The notes: generated by a model from the letters alone, not told the origin. A DNA stretch of 64,000 nt from Pelobates cultripes (GCA_933207985.1 OW240913.1:263429112-263493111), one strand, 5' to 3'. Numbered from the stretch's first letter, positions 49,041 through 60,398 are shown. Program-made: numbers and translations.

Positions 49041-50135
49041 TTCAGCACCTCGAACCACTATACATGAGTATGACTCAAATCTGTAAATAATAGGCCAGTT
49101 AGAATACTTACCTTTGCCTGGATTCGAACTTGGGACCCTGGGGTCCAACGTCCGTGTCAGAGCATCGTGACAGCAGACAGCCCAGGTATATGTTACTCTC
49201 AAGTGCCGAAATCGTGGAGTAGCAAAACAGCCGCCCATAATCTCGTGAGACGCAAGATTAAAGATGGCCACCGAGGGTAAAGGAGGGGGAACATGGTCCC
49301 TGGAGTCTCGGTAGACGCGGAATCAAAGATGGCCGCTGCGTCATGTTCGGGCTACCTCGTTGTCGCCCCACAGACTCCCCTGCACCAAGGTAGTGGATGT
49401 TGGAAAGCATCCAGCACATTACCGGGTGTACGGTATGGGGCAGCCTGAGAGAGTGAGGGCAGTGAGTCCGGCCGTCCCCCTGAGGGTTGTGTGAGGAAGG
49501 GGTCGAATGGATAGGCCGGAAGAAGGGGTTAATGCCCTGGAGCCGGCGGGAACCGCAGGAGGGAAGGGGTTAAGCCCCAGCCAGACCCAGAATCCCCATG
49601 AAACCATGAGGAGTAGGAGAAAAATGGGGAAAGAGGGTCCCCAGATGCCCCAGGTATAGAAGGCCAGGAAAATCGCCAGAAAAGTCATGAAACATATGGT
49701 ATCTACCATAACTATACATAAAACCTGTTAAGTCAATAATAAAATTTACACCTAACACCTATTAAATCCATGTCATAAAATACATATGACAACTATTAAA
49801 TACATATAAAGTACATATAATACTTATCAAAACAAAGGATGAAATGCCTATAAAACTGATAAATTACAAGTGATATTAATCACAACTAAAGGTTATGAAA
49901 TAAGGATAACATTAAATCTACATAATATCTATGAAATAACATAGAAAAAACACAGCTGCACATAATACAGCAGCACAGCAAGAACATACAGCAAAGTACC
50001 GTATATACTCGTGTATAAGTCGATCTCATGTATAAGTCGAGTGCAGTTTTGTGACCAACAATTGTGAAATATGCTATGCCTCATGGATAAGTCGAGGGTA
50101 AAACTTGGGGCTATGAAATTCTGTGATTTTTATAA

Positions 50136-50230
50136 TTATATACACACACACACTCATACAAACACACACACTGCATTATATACACACACACTTATACAAA
50201 CACACACTCTGCATTATACACACACACATT

Positions 50231-50261
<31 letters not shown>

Positions 50262-50773
50262 TCATACAAACAATCTGCATTACACACACACACACACACA
50301 GTCATACACACACTCTCATTATACACACACACACACACTCATACACACACTCTGCATTATATACACACACATTCTGCATTATACACACACACTCATACAC
50401 ACACTCTGCATTATACACACACACACACACACACACACACTCATACAAACAATCTGCATTATACACACACACACATACACTCTGCATTACACACACACAC
50501 TCATACACACTGCACTATACACACACACTCATAAACACACTCTGCATTACACACACACTCATACACACTGTGCATTACACACACACTCATACACTCTACA
50601 TTACACACACTCATGCACACTGCATTTTACACACACACACACTCATACACACACTCTGCATTATACACACACACACTCATACAAACAATCTGCATTATAC
50701 ACACACACACTCATACAAACACACACTCTGCATTATATACAGACACACTCATACAAACACACACTCTGCATTA
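50136..50773 (+). repeat. CA-rich microsatellite with higher-order unit
   Basis: CACACA runs are interrupted regularly by CTGCATTATA and CTCATACA, giving an irregular 35-45 bp unit. Reading it in frame yields only His/Thr/Leu-rich nonsense that joins artificially to the LINE frame downstream. Confidence 0.95.
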
Positions 50774-52866
50774 TAGATCTAGACTGTGCTGTTGAATACT
50801 TTCAGTCTGAACTCCTACAAATTTGGAATTTGCATGCCCCGCTGCGTAAGGTGAGGGTAAAAGGAGCACATATGAACTGGATCACAGCTGACCTCATCCA
50901 AATGTACCAGTTTCGGGATTCTTTGTGGTCAAAGTTTAAGCGTACTGGCTCTATCAATGATCACGGTGCATATAGACAATGGCGAAATATATGCACAAAA
51001 CAGACAAAACTGGCCAAGGCCCAATATTTCTATGAAAATCTGAACAGTAACATCTCAAACCCTAGAAACTTTTGGAAAGTCATAAATAAACTACAAACTC
51101 CCCCGAACCACTCCCAACCCTCCACTGTCAAAGTGGGTAACCAAACCCTGCAACTTCCCTTAGATGTAGCAAATGCCTTTAACAATTATTTTGTCGGATG
51201 CTCTACTGCCCTGATTGCCAAGCTAATAAATGGCACGCATCCTGAAACTACAAATGTGGATCAGGTCACACTAAATTTGCAAAGGCCCAATATAGCCAAG
51301 TTTATTTTTAGACCTGTACCTGTTAGTGTCATTAAAAAACATCTTAATAATCTAAAAATGAAAAACCAGTGCGAACCTGATCAAATCCCAGCAATGCTGT
51401 TGAAGCTCAGTGCGCCGGCAATTGCTAAACCCGTCTCAACTCTAATTAATGAATCCTTGGTGTCTGGATACATACCCAAACTTTGGAAGACTGCGAGAGT
51501 AGTGCCTATCCATAAAAGTGGTGACACTACTTTGGTTTCTATCGCCCCGGTATTTTCAAAAATCTTAGAAAAATGTGTCCATACGCAACTTTGTGAGTAC
51601 TACCAACAATTAAACTATCTGACCCCTGATCAATCGGGCATTCGCCAGAATCACTCCACTACAACTGCCCTCCTAAAAGTTTGCAATGACATCCAAACTG
51701 GCATGGAACAAGGAGCCCTAACTGGAGCTATTTTCCTTGATTTTGCTAAGACCTTTGACACAGTAGACCACGACATTCTACTGCACAAACTCAAAAAATC
51801 AGGTATTGTTGATCATTCTCTAAACTGGTTTCGATCGTATGTATCGGATCGCTCACAATATGTGTCCATTTCTGACAGTGACTCCCTCCCTCTCCCAGTC
51901 ACGTGTGGTGTTCCCCAGCGTTCCATTCTCGGCCCCCTACTATTTACATTATTTATAAATGATCTGCCTAATGTCTGCCAATCCTCAAATGTACACATGT
52001 ACGCAGATGACACAGTATTCTATGCGAGCAAATCCAATCTACCGCAACTTGAGGCTGTGCTCCAAGACCAGTTTACAGAGGTAGAAAAGTGGATCGCAAA
52101 AAACAAACTCTTCCTGAACACTGACAAAACTGTCACAATGATCTTTGGAACAGTACCTAAATTACACAAATTACACAATTCCCACCTATCCATCAAAACA
52201 AATTCAAATGGCACACTGACCGCAGTCCACTCTTTCAAATACTTGGGTATGATATTAGACCCCAATCTATCTTTTGGCCTGCACATAGAAAAGCTTGCAT
52301 CTAAACTTTATCCAAAATTAGGTGCCCTGTACAGAAACAAAGCCTGCCTAAGCCCTACAGTAAAGGAAAAGATTGTACAGCAAATGCTGATGACAATCAT
52401 TGATTATGGGAATGCAGTATATGCATCTGCATCGCAATCCCACATTAATAAACTCAACACATTGTATAACTCGTTCTGCTGATTTGTGCTACAATGTAAT
52501 TACAGGACCCATCATTGTGACATGCTAAAAGAACTAAACTGGCTATCGCTGGAATCCACTGGCTATCGCTGGACACACCCTTCATCTTTCCAGCCTTGTT
52601 TTAAGAGCTTTTCTGGGAAACTCCCACCCTACCTGAACAAAATGCTTTCCCCAGATGTTCCCACTTTCTATAAGCTCCGATCCAGTACAAGCACTTTACT
52701 TAGTCTACCTCAATACAAAAAGAAAGCGGCCCGATCCTCCTTCTCCTATAGAGCACCGCAATTGTGGAACGACCTCCCGCACAATTTAAAATCTTCCCTA
52801 AGCCTAAAGTCATTTAAGAGATCCCTCTCTACATACCTCAAAACAGAATGCACGTGTCATGGTTGA
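50774..52866 (+). pseudogene. L2-type reverse transcriptase, one in-frame stop
   Basis: Open from the truncation point to TGA 52480-52482, then open again in the same frame to 52866. Domain order: pre-RT linker (WITADLIQMYQFRDSLWSKF, 50880-50940); KNQCEPDQIPAMLLK; IFLDFAKTFDTVDHDILL (first catalytic Asp); CGVPQRSILGPLLF; MYADDTVFY (catalytic box, ~51995-52025); FKYLGMILDPNLSFGLHIEK; then after the stop KKAARSSFSYRAPQLWNDLP and LKSFKRSLSTYLK. A short duplication of CTGGCTATCGCTGGA (52538-52574) scrambles the post-RT part. It is the best preserved RT in the window, but truncation and the stop make it inactive. Confidence 0.92.
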
Positions 52867-53040
52867 TTATATATTTCCTGCCTGTTCTATGTTAAATTTT
52901 GTATATATTGTGTATTAATATTGTTTTTGTATTTTGTTGTACCTAATGTAACAATGCAATGATTTGTGGACCCAGGACATACTTGAAAACGAGAGAAATC
53001 TCAATGTATCTTTTCTGGTAAAATATTTTATAAATAAATA
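50774..53040 (+). mobile_element. L2-type LINE, 5'-truncated
   Basis: It begins abruptly at about 50774 after the microsatellite, upstream of the RT and without an endonuclease. It ends in the L2-style 3' tail TCTCAATGTATC...TTTTATAAATAAATA (53000-53040). No convincing target duplication was seen. Confidence 0.92.
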
Positions 53041-53205
53041 TAATGTAGAGTGTGTGTGTTTGTGTGAATGCAGAGTGTGTTTGTGTGTGTGTGTATATAA
53101 TGCAGAGTGTGTGTTTGTATGAGTGTGTATATAATGCAGTGTGTGTGTGTATACAATGCAGAGGATGTGTTTGTATGAGTGTGTTTGTGTGTGAACTGGG
53201 TGGTG
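53041..53205 (+). repeat. TG-rich microsatellite, opposite orientation
   Basis: Units such as GTGTATATAATGCAGAGTGT are the reverse complement of the CA units left of the LINE. So the two halves form an inverted pair around the insertion. Confidence 0.9.
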
Positions 53206-53584
53206 GAGGGCATTTTTATTATTTTTAATTTTAATATTTTAATTTATTTTAGTATTATTATTTTTTTATTACTTTTTTAATTTTAATATTTACAGTTTTT
53301 TATTGTAATATTTATTTTTTATTATTTAATTTTTATTTTCGTCCCCCCTCCCTGCTTGTTAGCTGGCCAGGGAGGGGGGCTCTCATTCCCTGGTGGTCCA
53401 GTGGATGGGCTGTGTAGGAGGGGGGCTGGCAGAGATCTGTTACATGTAATGTGCTGAAAAACTAGACTTATACTTGAGTATATATGGTATATATAATCCA
53501 GAAACAACCTCAAAGAGGCACTGTAAACATAAAGTAATGGAGAAGAGTAATATTCTGACCTGTCTGCTTGATGGAGTAGTAAAG

Positions 53585-53730
53585 AAAGAGGAAATGATGA
53601 GGTCACATTGCCTTATGTACATCCTGCTCTCCCGTGATTGGTTCTTTTTTCTATGTGTTTCTTTACTGCTCTATGGAGTTAGTAAAGAGAGATATGCAAA
53701 ATACAAAGCCTCCTGTCATGTGGTAAAATT
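53585..53730. repeat. DIRS-type end repeat, right
   Basis: Inverted match of 40690-40845 (ATGGAGTTAGTAAAGAGAGA and CAATCACAGGAGAGCAGG-type blocks in opposite orientation). The outer edge GCCTCCTGTCATGTGGTAAA matches the right half of the internal block at 41306-41410. Confidence 0.85.
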
Positions 53731-54408
53731 CCATCCAAGCTCTGTAGTTATAATTCCAATTGCAGTAAAGATAGCCATGGGACAACAGAGAAGTTTTAAA
53801 AAAAATGTTGTTTAGTGAGCATGTTTCTTCCTCATGACTATACATGCTCAAATTAAGGTTAACATTAAATATTTAAAATAAGTCAAGCTCCTAGGGAAAA
53901 ACATACACTTCTGCTCAAAAGCAGAATATAATGCAACTTAAAGCTAATTCATATTTAAATGCATGCCAATGAGAGTAACACTGAAAAACATTTTATTTTT
54001 CTTTGAAGGAACATTTCAAGCAACATAAACTCTACACTGTGCTATGGTGGTTATGTTTCTAGGAGCTCCATGGTCTATCTCCCCCCCATCCCCTGCCCCC
54101 CCCCCCCAAGTAGGCAAACCATTTTAGGACAATTTGACTTCTTAGGTGGGGTTTGCTGGGCACCACTCTCTTCCTCTGTTACTTCCTGAGGAGAGCTGGA
54201 AACTCTCTGTCTAAGCTTAGTTGGTAATGTAGGGCTTAGCTCAGTGGATTAGCTGACACTGCCAGCAATTGAGCTATGCCCTGCATCACATAACATAGCG
54301 TACCTCGGAAGAGTTGATGGCCATCTGACCGATCTGCAACTTTGCAGCTCCATAATCAGGAAACTGCAATGCCTTTTGTGTTCTGACACCTTTCTACCAT
54401 GGCCAGCA
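53731..54408. other. No gene; possible MITE fragment
   Basis: 54005-54060 has an AAGGAACATTTCAAGCAACA start followed by TGTGCTATGGTGGTTATG, resembling the start of another short inverted-repeat element. A C-run lies at 54096-54107. Confidence 0.35.
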
Positions 54409-54640
54409 TTAAAGGGACACTCCAGGCACCCAGACAACTTCTGCCCATTGGAGTGGTCTGGGTGCCAACTCCCACTACTCTTAACCCTACAAGTGTAATT
54501 ATTGCAGTTTTTTATAAACTGCAATAATAACCTTGCAGGCTTAACTCCACCTCTAGTGGCTGTCTACTAGACAGCCACTAGAGGGCACTTCCTGGTTTCT
54601 AACACAGGAAACCTGTGCTAGAGTGTCGCTGGACGTCCTT
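54409..54640. mobile_element. MITE of the TTAAAGGGACACT family, left part
   Basis: ATTAAAGGGACACTCCAGGCACC at 54409, then CCTCTAGTGGCTGTCTACTA / GACAGCCACTAGAGG, a near-perfect hairpin (54551-54585). The right end is missing where Tc1-like sequence begins. Confidence 0.65.
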
Positions 54641-54800
54641 ACGCTATGAGTTGGTTTTCCAAGCACCACTTTTGGTAGTACTAACCATTGCATTCTGGGA
54701 ACACCCCACAAGACTTGCCATTTTAAAGATGCCCTGACCCAGTTGTATGGCCATTACTATTTGGCCCTTGTCACTCATATCTTTTTGCTTGCCCATTTTT
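54641..54800 (-). pseudogene. Tc1-like transposase, N-terminal fragment
   Basis: On the minus strand, starting near 54795, the frame reads [20 protein letters not shown], then [19 protein letters not shown]: the first helix-turn-helix of a Tc1-type transposase of a different lineage from the copies at 5.7 and 58.2 kb. The rest of the gene is absent. Confidence 0.7.
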
Positions 54801-57553
54801 CAAACTCATGAAATTCAAGAAGTGACTGGTCACTTGCTGCCCAAGGTATAGTATGTGTTTTTGCTTTGATAAATCCCCCCATCTTTTTGAGTGCATAGCT
54901 CCTTGTACATGAATGGACTGCAAACATAAGGTTATCTGTCAGTCCTTTGTTCAAATATTATTAGACCAGAACTTTCTGTCCTTACTATTAAGCTGTTGTC
55001 ATTGTGTAGAATGCTCTCTACAGTGCTTTCCTATATCCTGCAACTGTCAGTGTGACAACCCAGCTGCTATGTTCAATCATCAATTTTCCCATCACATTTC
55101 GCTTTTGTTCCTTTCTTTTGGCTGCCCGAGTGTTCCTGCATTAGTTTTAGTGCCACAGTATTTATGTCACAATTTACCTGTGTCAGGATACTAACACCCA
55201 ACATGCAGAACTTAAGACTTAATTAACAACTAAATAAATAAATAGAGAAACTCTAAAACACATTAGAATGGAATGGCCTTAGAATGGCCAGGTAAAGGCC
55301 AGCCTGTACATTACAGGCTGAGGTCAGGAAATCATAATGTATGAAAATGGTAAGATAAGCAAAATGTCAAAGGACACAGAAGTCAGAATAGACAAATAAC
55401 AAGCCATGGTCAAAATACACAGGAATTAATAGAAATAACGTGCTCTCGGATAACCAAACTAGAAATCATGTCACGGCACTGAGAAATATTCAAAAAATGT
55501 TTAAATACCCTATTGAGGTAATGTTAAATACCTACTTAATTCAAATAACCTAAGGAGGTAAGCACCCTAAGGATTGGTCACTAGAGGTTATGAGACATTG
55601 GAATATGTGTGATGTTGGTATGACAGCGCATTCATGTTCACGAGAGAAAGAATAAGAAGGAACCTGAGAAGCCTTTAAAAGCTCTGGCATGCAACCAAGG
55701 AAAGAGGGACGCCATGAAAACCTGCCACAATGTTCCTGCCACATATAAAAGGATTAAGATACCATGGGGTCCTAGGCAGGTTACCAGTTTGGACCCTCAC
55801 TTCATTCTTCACATAGTAATGGTTAAGGGTGCAGAGCAAATTCAGGATTTCAGGGCCCCTGTCTAACCCTGGTCCGTAGACAGTTTCCTAGGGTCACCTA
55901 ATGTTTGTTTTCATCGTGTTCTATCACAACTTCCCTGCCAATGTTTCTGTCGCACCCTACTGGTCACTATATTTATGTCACTTACTACACAAATGTTCTT
56001 TTCAGCCTTCTTCTGAGTCTTACCATGTTCCAGTTTATGTTTTCTCTGTCTTTTCTGTACATTATTTTGTTAATATCGACCTTTCCTGTGGCAAGCAACT
56101 AGATAGTGTTTATTTCTTGCCTGACTCGTGTACAAATACCAGTTCTCGCACCTTGGTTCCATTTCCTCTGTATGGCTCCCTAACCAGTCTTCACCATGGT
56201 TGACAGATTTTATTTATGTATTTATTACTGAAAAGAAGTAAAGAGGGTCTAGCTCATCTAGCCATTGAAGCTCTTTTATACAAAGTGCCTAGTTAGATAG
56301 CCTGTGAGCTTAACAAATACCTCATGTCTTGCCATATCTCTTCTACATTCTCATCTTCTTTTAGAATTTCCTGCAGTCTACTGTGAACTCTTCAAATATT
56401 AAACTACAATAAAACACAAGCCCATACATTCATATCCTTTCCTGTTTCCCTGCTAGAATCGAGAGGAATTTTGAGATTTTTCCAAAACAGCTATTTTGAT
56501 CAAAGGTTTGCCAATCGGTTGTCATCGGAATTTGTTGTGGAACACAATCTCCATAGACAATCTGTGGACTTAATAAGGTAAAATAAACAATTAGTCAATA
56601 TATTTCCAGACTACTACATCATAATTGCATTATGCATTTATCATTCTGGGATCTTTCTTACCACCTGGTTTGTTGATATTGCATTGTACATCATTAAGAA
56701 GCTGACATGGTTATAAATTGATGTGTAATTGCACTTAATGAATTCACCAAGAGATACAACATTTGTTTAATGTACCCAATTAAGAACCTGCTGATATTTT
56801 AATTTAACAGGCCATTTAGACAGATATGGGTAATGCCAGGCCCACTCTTTAAAAATTGTAAATAATTTCATACATATTTTTGTTAGCAAATAGTTAACAT
56901 TTAGGTCAATAAAATGTTATATCATAAAATATTATAATATAAATACAATAAGATAAACATATTATTGACATATTTTTTTTTTTTAAATATGTATTTTTAT
57001 GAAATATCCTGTAAAAAAATAAATCCTATGCATCGCGCTATTGCTTAGTAATTTGGAAACTTGGGGTTTCCTGACAACGTTTTTAGCAAAATGACAGAGG
57101 TTGTTTCATCATTTATAGTCAATGATTTACGTTGTGTTTCTTGCAACTATAATGTTATCTATATTCTAATCATTTCCATAGTTATTATGTGCTGTCACAG
57201 CTGAATTACAGGATTGGCTGGTTGCCATTGAAGTTTCTTCTAGAACTGGTCTGGAAAGATAATGAGAAGACAGGATTAATATGCGTAGCAGAAACAGCAC
57301 AGATATATTCTGTGACTTGTCTTTGGTAAACAAGCTGGTTAAATATTTATATATTAAATGCATTTAATGAATTACATATATGCATTGCACATGAAACTGA
57401 TTGATTACCTATTTTGTGTTCATCAGCATTATTCTAGAATGTGTGTGCTTAATTACAGGACTTGTTTATACATTGTTCCCAGGGTATGCATCCATGCACC
57501 AGACTGTTTTATGCAAACACATTTCCTTGCAATTTTTCCCCTTTGGGTCCCCA
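54801..57553. other. No supported gene
   Basis: 55195-55460 has GGCTGAGGTCAGGAAATCA and ACAAGCCATGGTCAAAATAC phrases, like the repeat at 2931-3540. The remainder, including AT-rich 56810-57010, holds nothing recognised. Confidence 0.4.
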
Positions 57554-57767
57554 GACAGCAGTGCCAGCGCACCCCTTATAGCATCCTCCTCCCCCATCCC
57601 ATGGCTGCACAGGCCAGTGGATGTATATCTTCCTGCACTCCGGATGGGTACAGCTCACTGCCAATGCTCTCTCCTGGTCAGAGATGGCAGACACTATTGG
57701 GGAGATTTGGACTGGGTATTTCAGGATGTGTGAAGCTTGGAGCAATACTGCGGGGCCTTGAGAGGTA
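57554..57767 (+). other. Weak candidate exon
   Basis: A pyrimidine-rich run ending CCCCAG (57534-57553) is followed by a relatively GC-rich 214-bp stretch and then GAGAG-GTAAGG, a good donor site near 57767. One plus frame is open across it (PMAAQASGCISSCTPDGYSS and so on), but the product is not recognised. Splice signals of this quality occur by chance, so this is speculative. Confidence 0.2.
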
Positions 57768-58159
57768 AGGCATTAAGAGAGACACTGAAATTTATAGGTA
57801 ATATATAGTGAAAGTTTGCACTACAACTATCATCCCTAGTCTGTCTTCCTTGTACATGCTGGGTGCTTGAAGTCACACATACTGTCTAATAACTAATAAG
57901 CACACTAACCAGACCTGTTTTATGGATCACAGCTTTTTATAGATTATCGGGATCATTTACAACTTTTTGCACCCCAAAAACTGAAGTCTATCTATGTCTC
58001 CTAAATTAATCATGCAGTCAAAGGTGCTGGCAGAATGGTTCCTGATTGGTATGCTATTTACTCTTTATTATTTTGTTAAACTGAATAGGCGCATTCTAGC
58101 ACCCATACTACCGTAGTAAGTCTGTGATTCCTACACCACATGTTTGGAACTGTTACAGA
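57768..58159. other. No recognisable feature
   Basis: Nothing recognised. Confidence 0.4.
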
Positions 58160-58660
58160 TTCAAAAAAGAAAAAAACATTCAAGTCAGTTGCTAATCTTC
58201 CCAGGAGTGTACGTCCCAGCAAATTCACCCCAAGCTTAGACCTTGCAATGCTCAGAGAAATTGAGAAAAAAAATTGAAGGTAAAATTCATGACTGTACAA
58301 TTAGAAAAAGATTGAACAAGCATTGTTTCTTTGAAAGGATTGTCAAGAGAAAGCCTCTTAGCATGGCTTAGATTTGCAAAGTTGCATCTAAACAAACAAC
58401 AAGACTTCTGGAACAATGTCCATTGGACTGACAAGACCCAAGTGGAGATGTTTAGCCATAATGCACAGCGCCACATTTTGGCATATCAGCACAAACACCT
58501 CATACCAACTGTCAAGCACGGTGGTGAAATGGTGATGATTTGAGCTTGTTTTGCAACCACAAGATCTGGGAACCTTGCAGTCATTGAGTTGACCATGAAC
58601 TCCTCTGTATACCAAGGTATACTAGAGTCAAATGTGAGGCCATCTGTCTGACAGCTTTAT
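58160..58660 (+). pseudogene. Tc1-like transposase relic, second lineage
   Basis: The plus strand reads SVANLPRSVRPSKFTPSLDL (58185-58245), then LLAWLRFAKLHLNKQQDFWN with HWTDKTQVEMF (catalytic Asp kept, codon near 58430), then [14 protein letters not shown], a stop, ACFATTRSGNLAVIELTMNS and SVYQGILESNVRPSV. The second half of the catalytic domain and both element ends are missing. Stops at about 58275 and 58541 and a deletion between helix-turn-helix blocks show that it is dead. Confidence 0.88.
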
Positions 58661-58769
58661 GTAACAGTCACCTGGGGAATATGTAACAGTTTACCAGGAG
58701 TTGGAGCCCAGTTGCAGGAGATGGCACAGGAAGGAGGCAAAATCCAAAACACAGTACAGACAGGGCCGG

Positions 58770-58885
58770 ATTAACATAGGGGCTGATGGAGTTGCAGCTC
58801 CAGGCCCAGGCCCATGGAATAGGCCCTTTAAAAAAAAAAAATGTAAAAAAAAATGTTTCGTACTTTTTTTTTTTTTTTTTTACAC
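58770..58885 (+). repeat. GGGCCGGATTAACATAGG repeat with A and T runs
   Basis: GGGCCGGATTAACATAGG with GGAGTTGCAGCTCCAGGCCC (itself partly palindromic) is followed by A-runs (58830-58852) and a long T-run (58865-58881). Probably the end of a retroposon; class unknown. Confidence 0.45.
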
Positions 58886-59184
58886 ACTACTCTTAGCCAC
58901 CTGACTGGTATTTTACTGGCACAGCTGGTATTTAAGGCTGCTTGGCCGTGCTGGTATTGCAGTAATACCGGCAATACAATTGCAGGTATTGCTGGTATTT
59001 TTCTCAGTATAAACGGAGATTACTCTGCAATACCAGCACGGGCCAGTAGGGGTCATTGTGTGTGGAGAGAGGCAGGGATAGGAAGTTAAGGCATATCCCT
59101 GCTTCTCTCTACTAGTCACTGATCCGTGGGGGAACAGCTACACATCACAGAGAGTCCAGACAGCAGCTCTACAGCTCAGGTACG

Positions 59185-60240
59185 TGAGGGATGGGGGAAA
59201 TGCAGCAGGGAGATATGGTGACCATGAGACACTAGGGGACCTATGGGGACACAGACACTTGGGGACGCTGGGAGACCTGGGGACACTGAGACACTAGGGG
59301 ACTCTGTGAGACATGGGGATGCTGAGACACATGGGGACGCTGTGAGACATAGGGACATTGGAAAACACTGAGACATTGGGACACTGAGACACTAGGGACA
59401 CCCCTTGTCTCCCAGTGTCCCCATGTCCCCCAGCCAGTGTCCTTAGTATATCAGTGTCCCCATGTCTCCCAGCCAGTGTCCTCAGTTTCCCCAAGTCTCC
59501 CAGTGTCTCTGACCCCATGGCTCTCAGTGTGCCTAGTGTCCCCATGTCTCCCAGTATCCCCATGTCTATGTCCACAAGTGTCCCCATGTCTCCCAGTGTC
59601 CCCATGTCTCCCAGTGTCTGTGTTCCGATGTCTTAGTGTCCCCAAATGTTTCAGTGTCCCGATGTCTTCCATTGTCTGTGTCCCTAGTATCTCAGTGTCC
59701 CCATTTCTCTCAGTGTCTTCATATCTCCAAGTGTCAACATGTCTGTATCCACAAGTGCCCCCACTGAGGCACTAGGGGACACTGTGAGACATGGGGACAC
59801 TGAGACACATGGGGACGCTGAGACACATGGGGATGCTGTGAGACATAGGGACATTGGGAGACACTGAGACATTGGGACACGTAGACACTAGGGACACAGT
59901 GACCCCATGTCTCCCATTGTCCCCATGCCCATCAGCCAGTGTTCTTAGTATATCAGTGTCCCCATGTCTCCCAGCCAGTGTCCTCAGTTTCCCCAAGTCT
60001 CCCAGTGTCTCTGTCCCCATGTCTCTCAGTGTGCCTAGTGTCCCCATGTCTCACTGTGTCCCCTAGTATCCTAGTGACATGGGGACACACTGAGACATGG
60101 GGACACTGGGAAAAATGGGGACACAGACACTGGGAGGCTAGGGGACTGGGCGACATGAGGACATTGACACTGTGATGCATGGCGATACTGAGACACTGGG
60201 TGACTTGCGAGACTGAGACACTGGGAGACAGGGAGAAACT
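59185..60240. repeat. Minisatellite with alternating strand blocks
   Basis: Units of GACACTGGGGACACTGAGAC type run in G-rich orientation at 59200-59400, C-rich (CCCCATGTCTCCCAGTGTCC) at 59400-59762, G-rich at 59763-59900, C-rich at 59900-60072 and G-rich again at 60073-60240. The absence of stops across units produces many overlapping ORFs on both strands, none believable. Confidence 0.93.
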
Positions 60241-60398
60241 GGGAGCAATCCATCTATACAGCAGAATCAAACTGTGAGTAGTTTGTTGGTGATTTTACAG
60301 ACTTTTCTCTTATGTCACTCCATGTGATTTACATCATGTAGGCTGGTATTTTTTTCCAAGAAAGGTGTCAACCCTAACTACTCTTCACATACTCTTGC

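Larger units (their letters stand above)
46431..49996. other. Non-coding body of the DIRS-type element, part 2
   Basis: GC-richer DNA with no recognised protein on either strand. It holds three consecutive arrays of spaced motifs (47515-48614, 48259-48474, 48708-49040, listed separately). Two YY1-like AAGATGGCC sites lie near 49261 and 49326. Near 49700-49990 are AT-rich phrases of the type CTATTAAATACATATAA. Confidence 0.45.
49997..53489. mobile_element. Foldback element with GTATATACTCG-type ends
   Basis: Left end TACCGTATATACTCGTGTAT at 49997 pairs with the inverted right end ATACTTGAGTATATATGGTA ending at 53489; further GTATAAGTCGA phrases lie just inside the left end. TA flanks both sides. 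The interior is CA microsatellite, an inserted L2 LINE, TG microsatellite and an AT-rich stretch (53215-53340). Without the LINE it would be about 1.2 kb. Confidence 0.75.
40666..53730 (-). mobile_element. DIRS-type element, apparently non-coding, carrying nested insertions
   Basis: Inverted end repeats (40666-40845 and 53585-53730) and an internal complementary block (41306-41410) give the diagnostic DIRS layout. Removing the LTR element (42538-46425 plus one 5-bp duplication) and the foldback element (49997-53489) leaves about 5.7 kb, the usual DIRS length. The internal block lies beside the left end, so the element would be read on the minus strand. I found no RT, RNase H or tyrosine recombinase in the remaining sequence, so it looks non-autonomous, or carries decayed or foreign content. 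The assignment rests on terminal architecture, not on proteins. Confidence 0.65.

Noticed and set aside
49105..49205. tRNA-like sequence on the minus strand (AGTTCGAATCC B-box style at about 49118-49128)
   Set aside because: No convincing A box, acceptor stem or cloverleaf; at best a SINE-like promoter fragment.
50071..50773. Open frame with long His-Thr runs joined to the RT ORF, suggesting an 803-aa fusion protein
   Set aside because: The N-terminal part is translated CA microsatellite. The LINE begins at about 50774; the join is accidental.
40666..53730. Interpretation of the inverted ends as a 13-kb DNA transposon or Polinton
   Set aside because: The internal block matching the joined ends fits DIRS specifically, and the extra length is explained by two well-defined nested insertions; no Polinton genes are present.
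57358..57768. 136-aa ORF read as an intact single-exon gene
   Set aside because: Its first half is in AT-rich non-coding DNA. Only the part from 57554 has exon-like features and is listed with low confidence.
59176..60270. Many overlapping Ser/Pro/Val-rich and Gly/Thr/Leu-rich ORFs
   Set aside because: All are translations of a minisatellite unit lacking stops in most frames.
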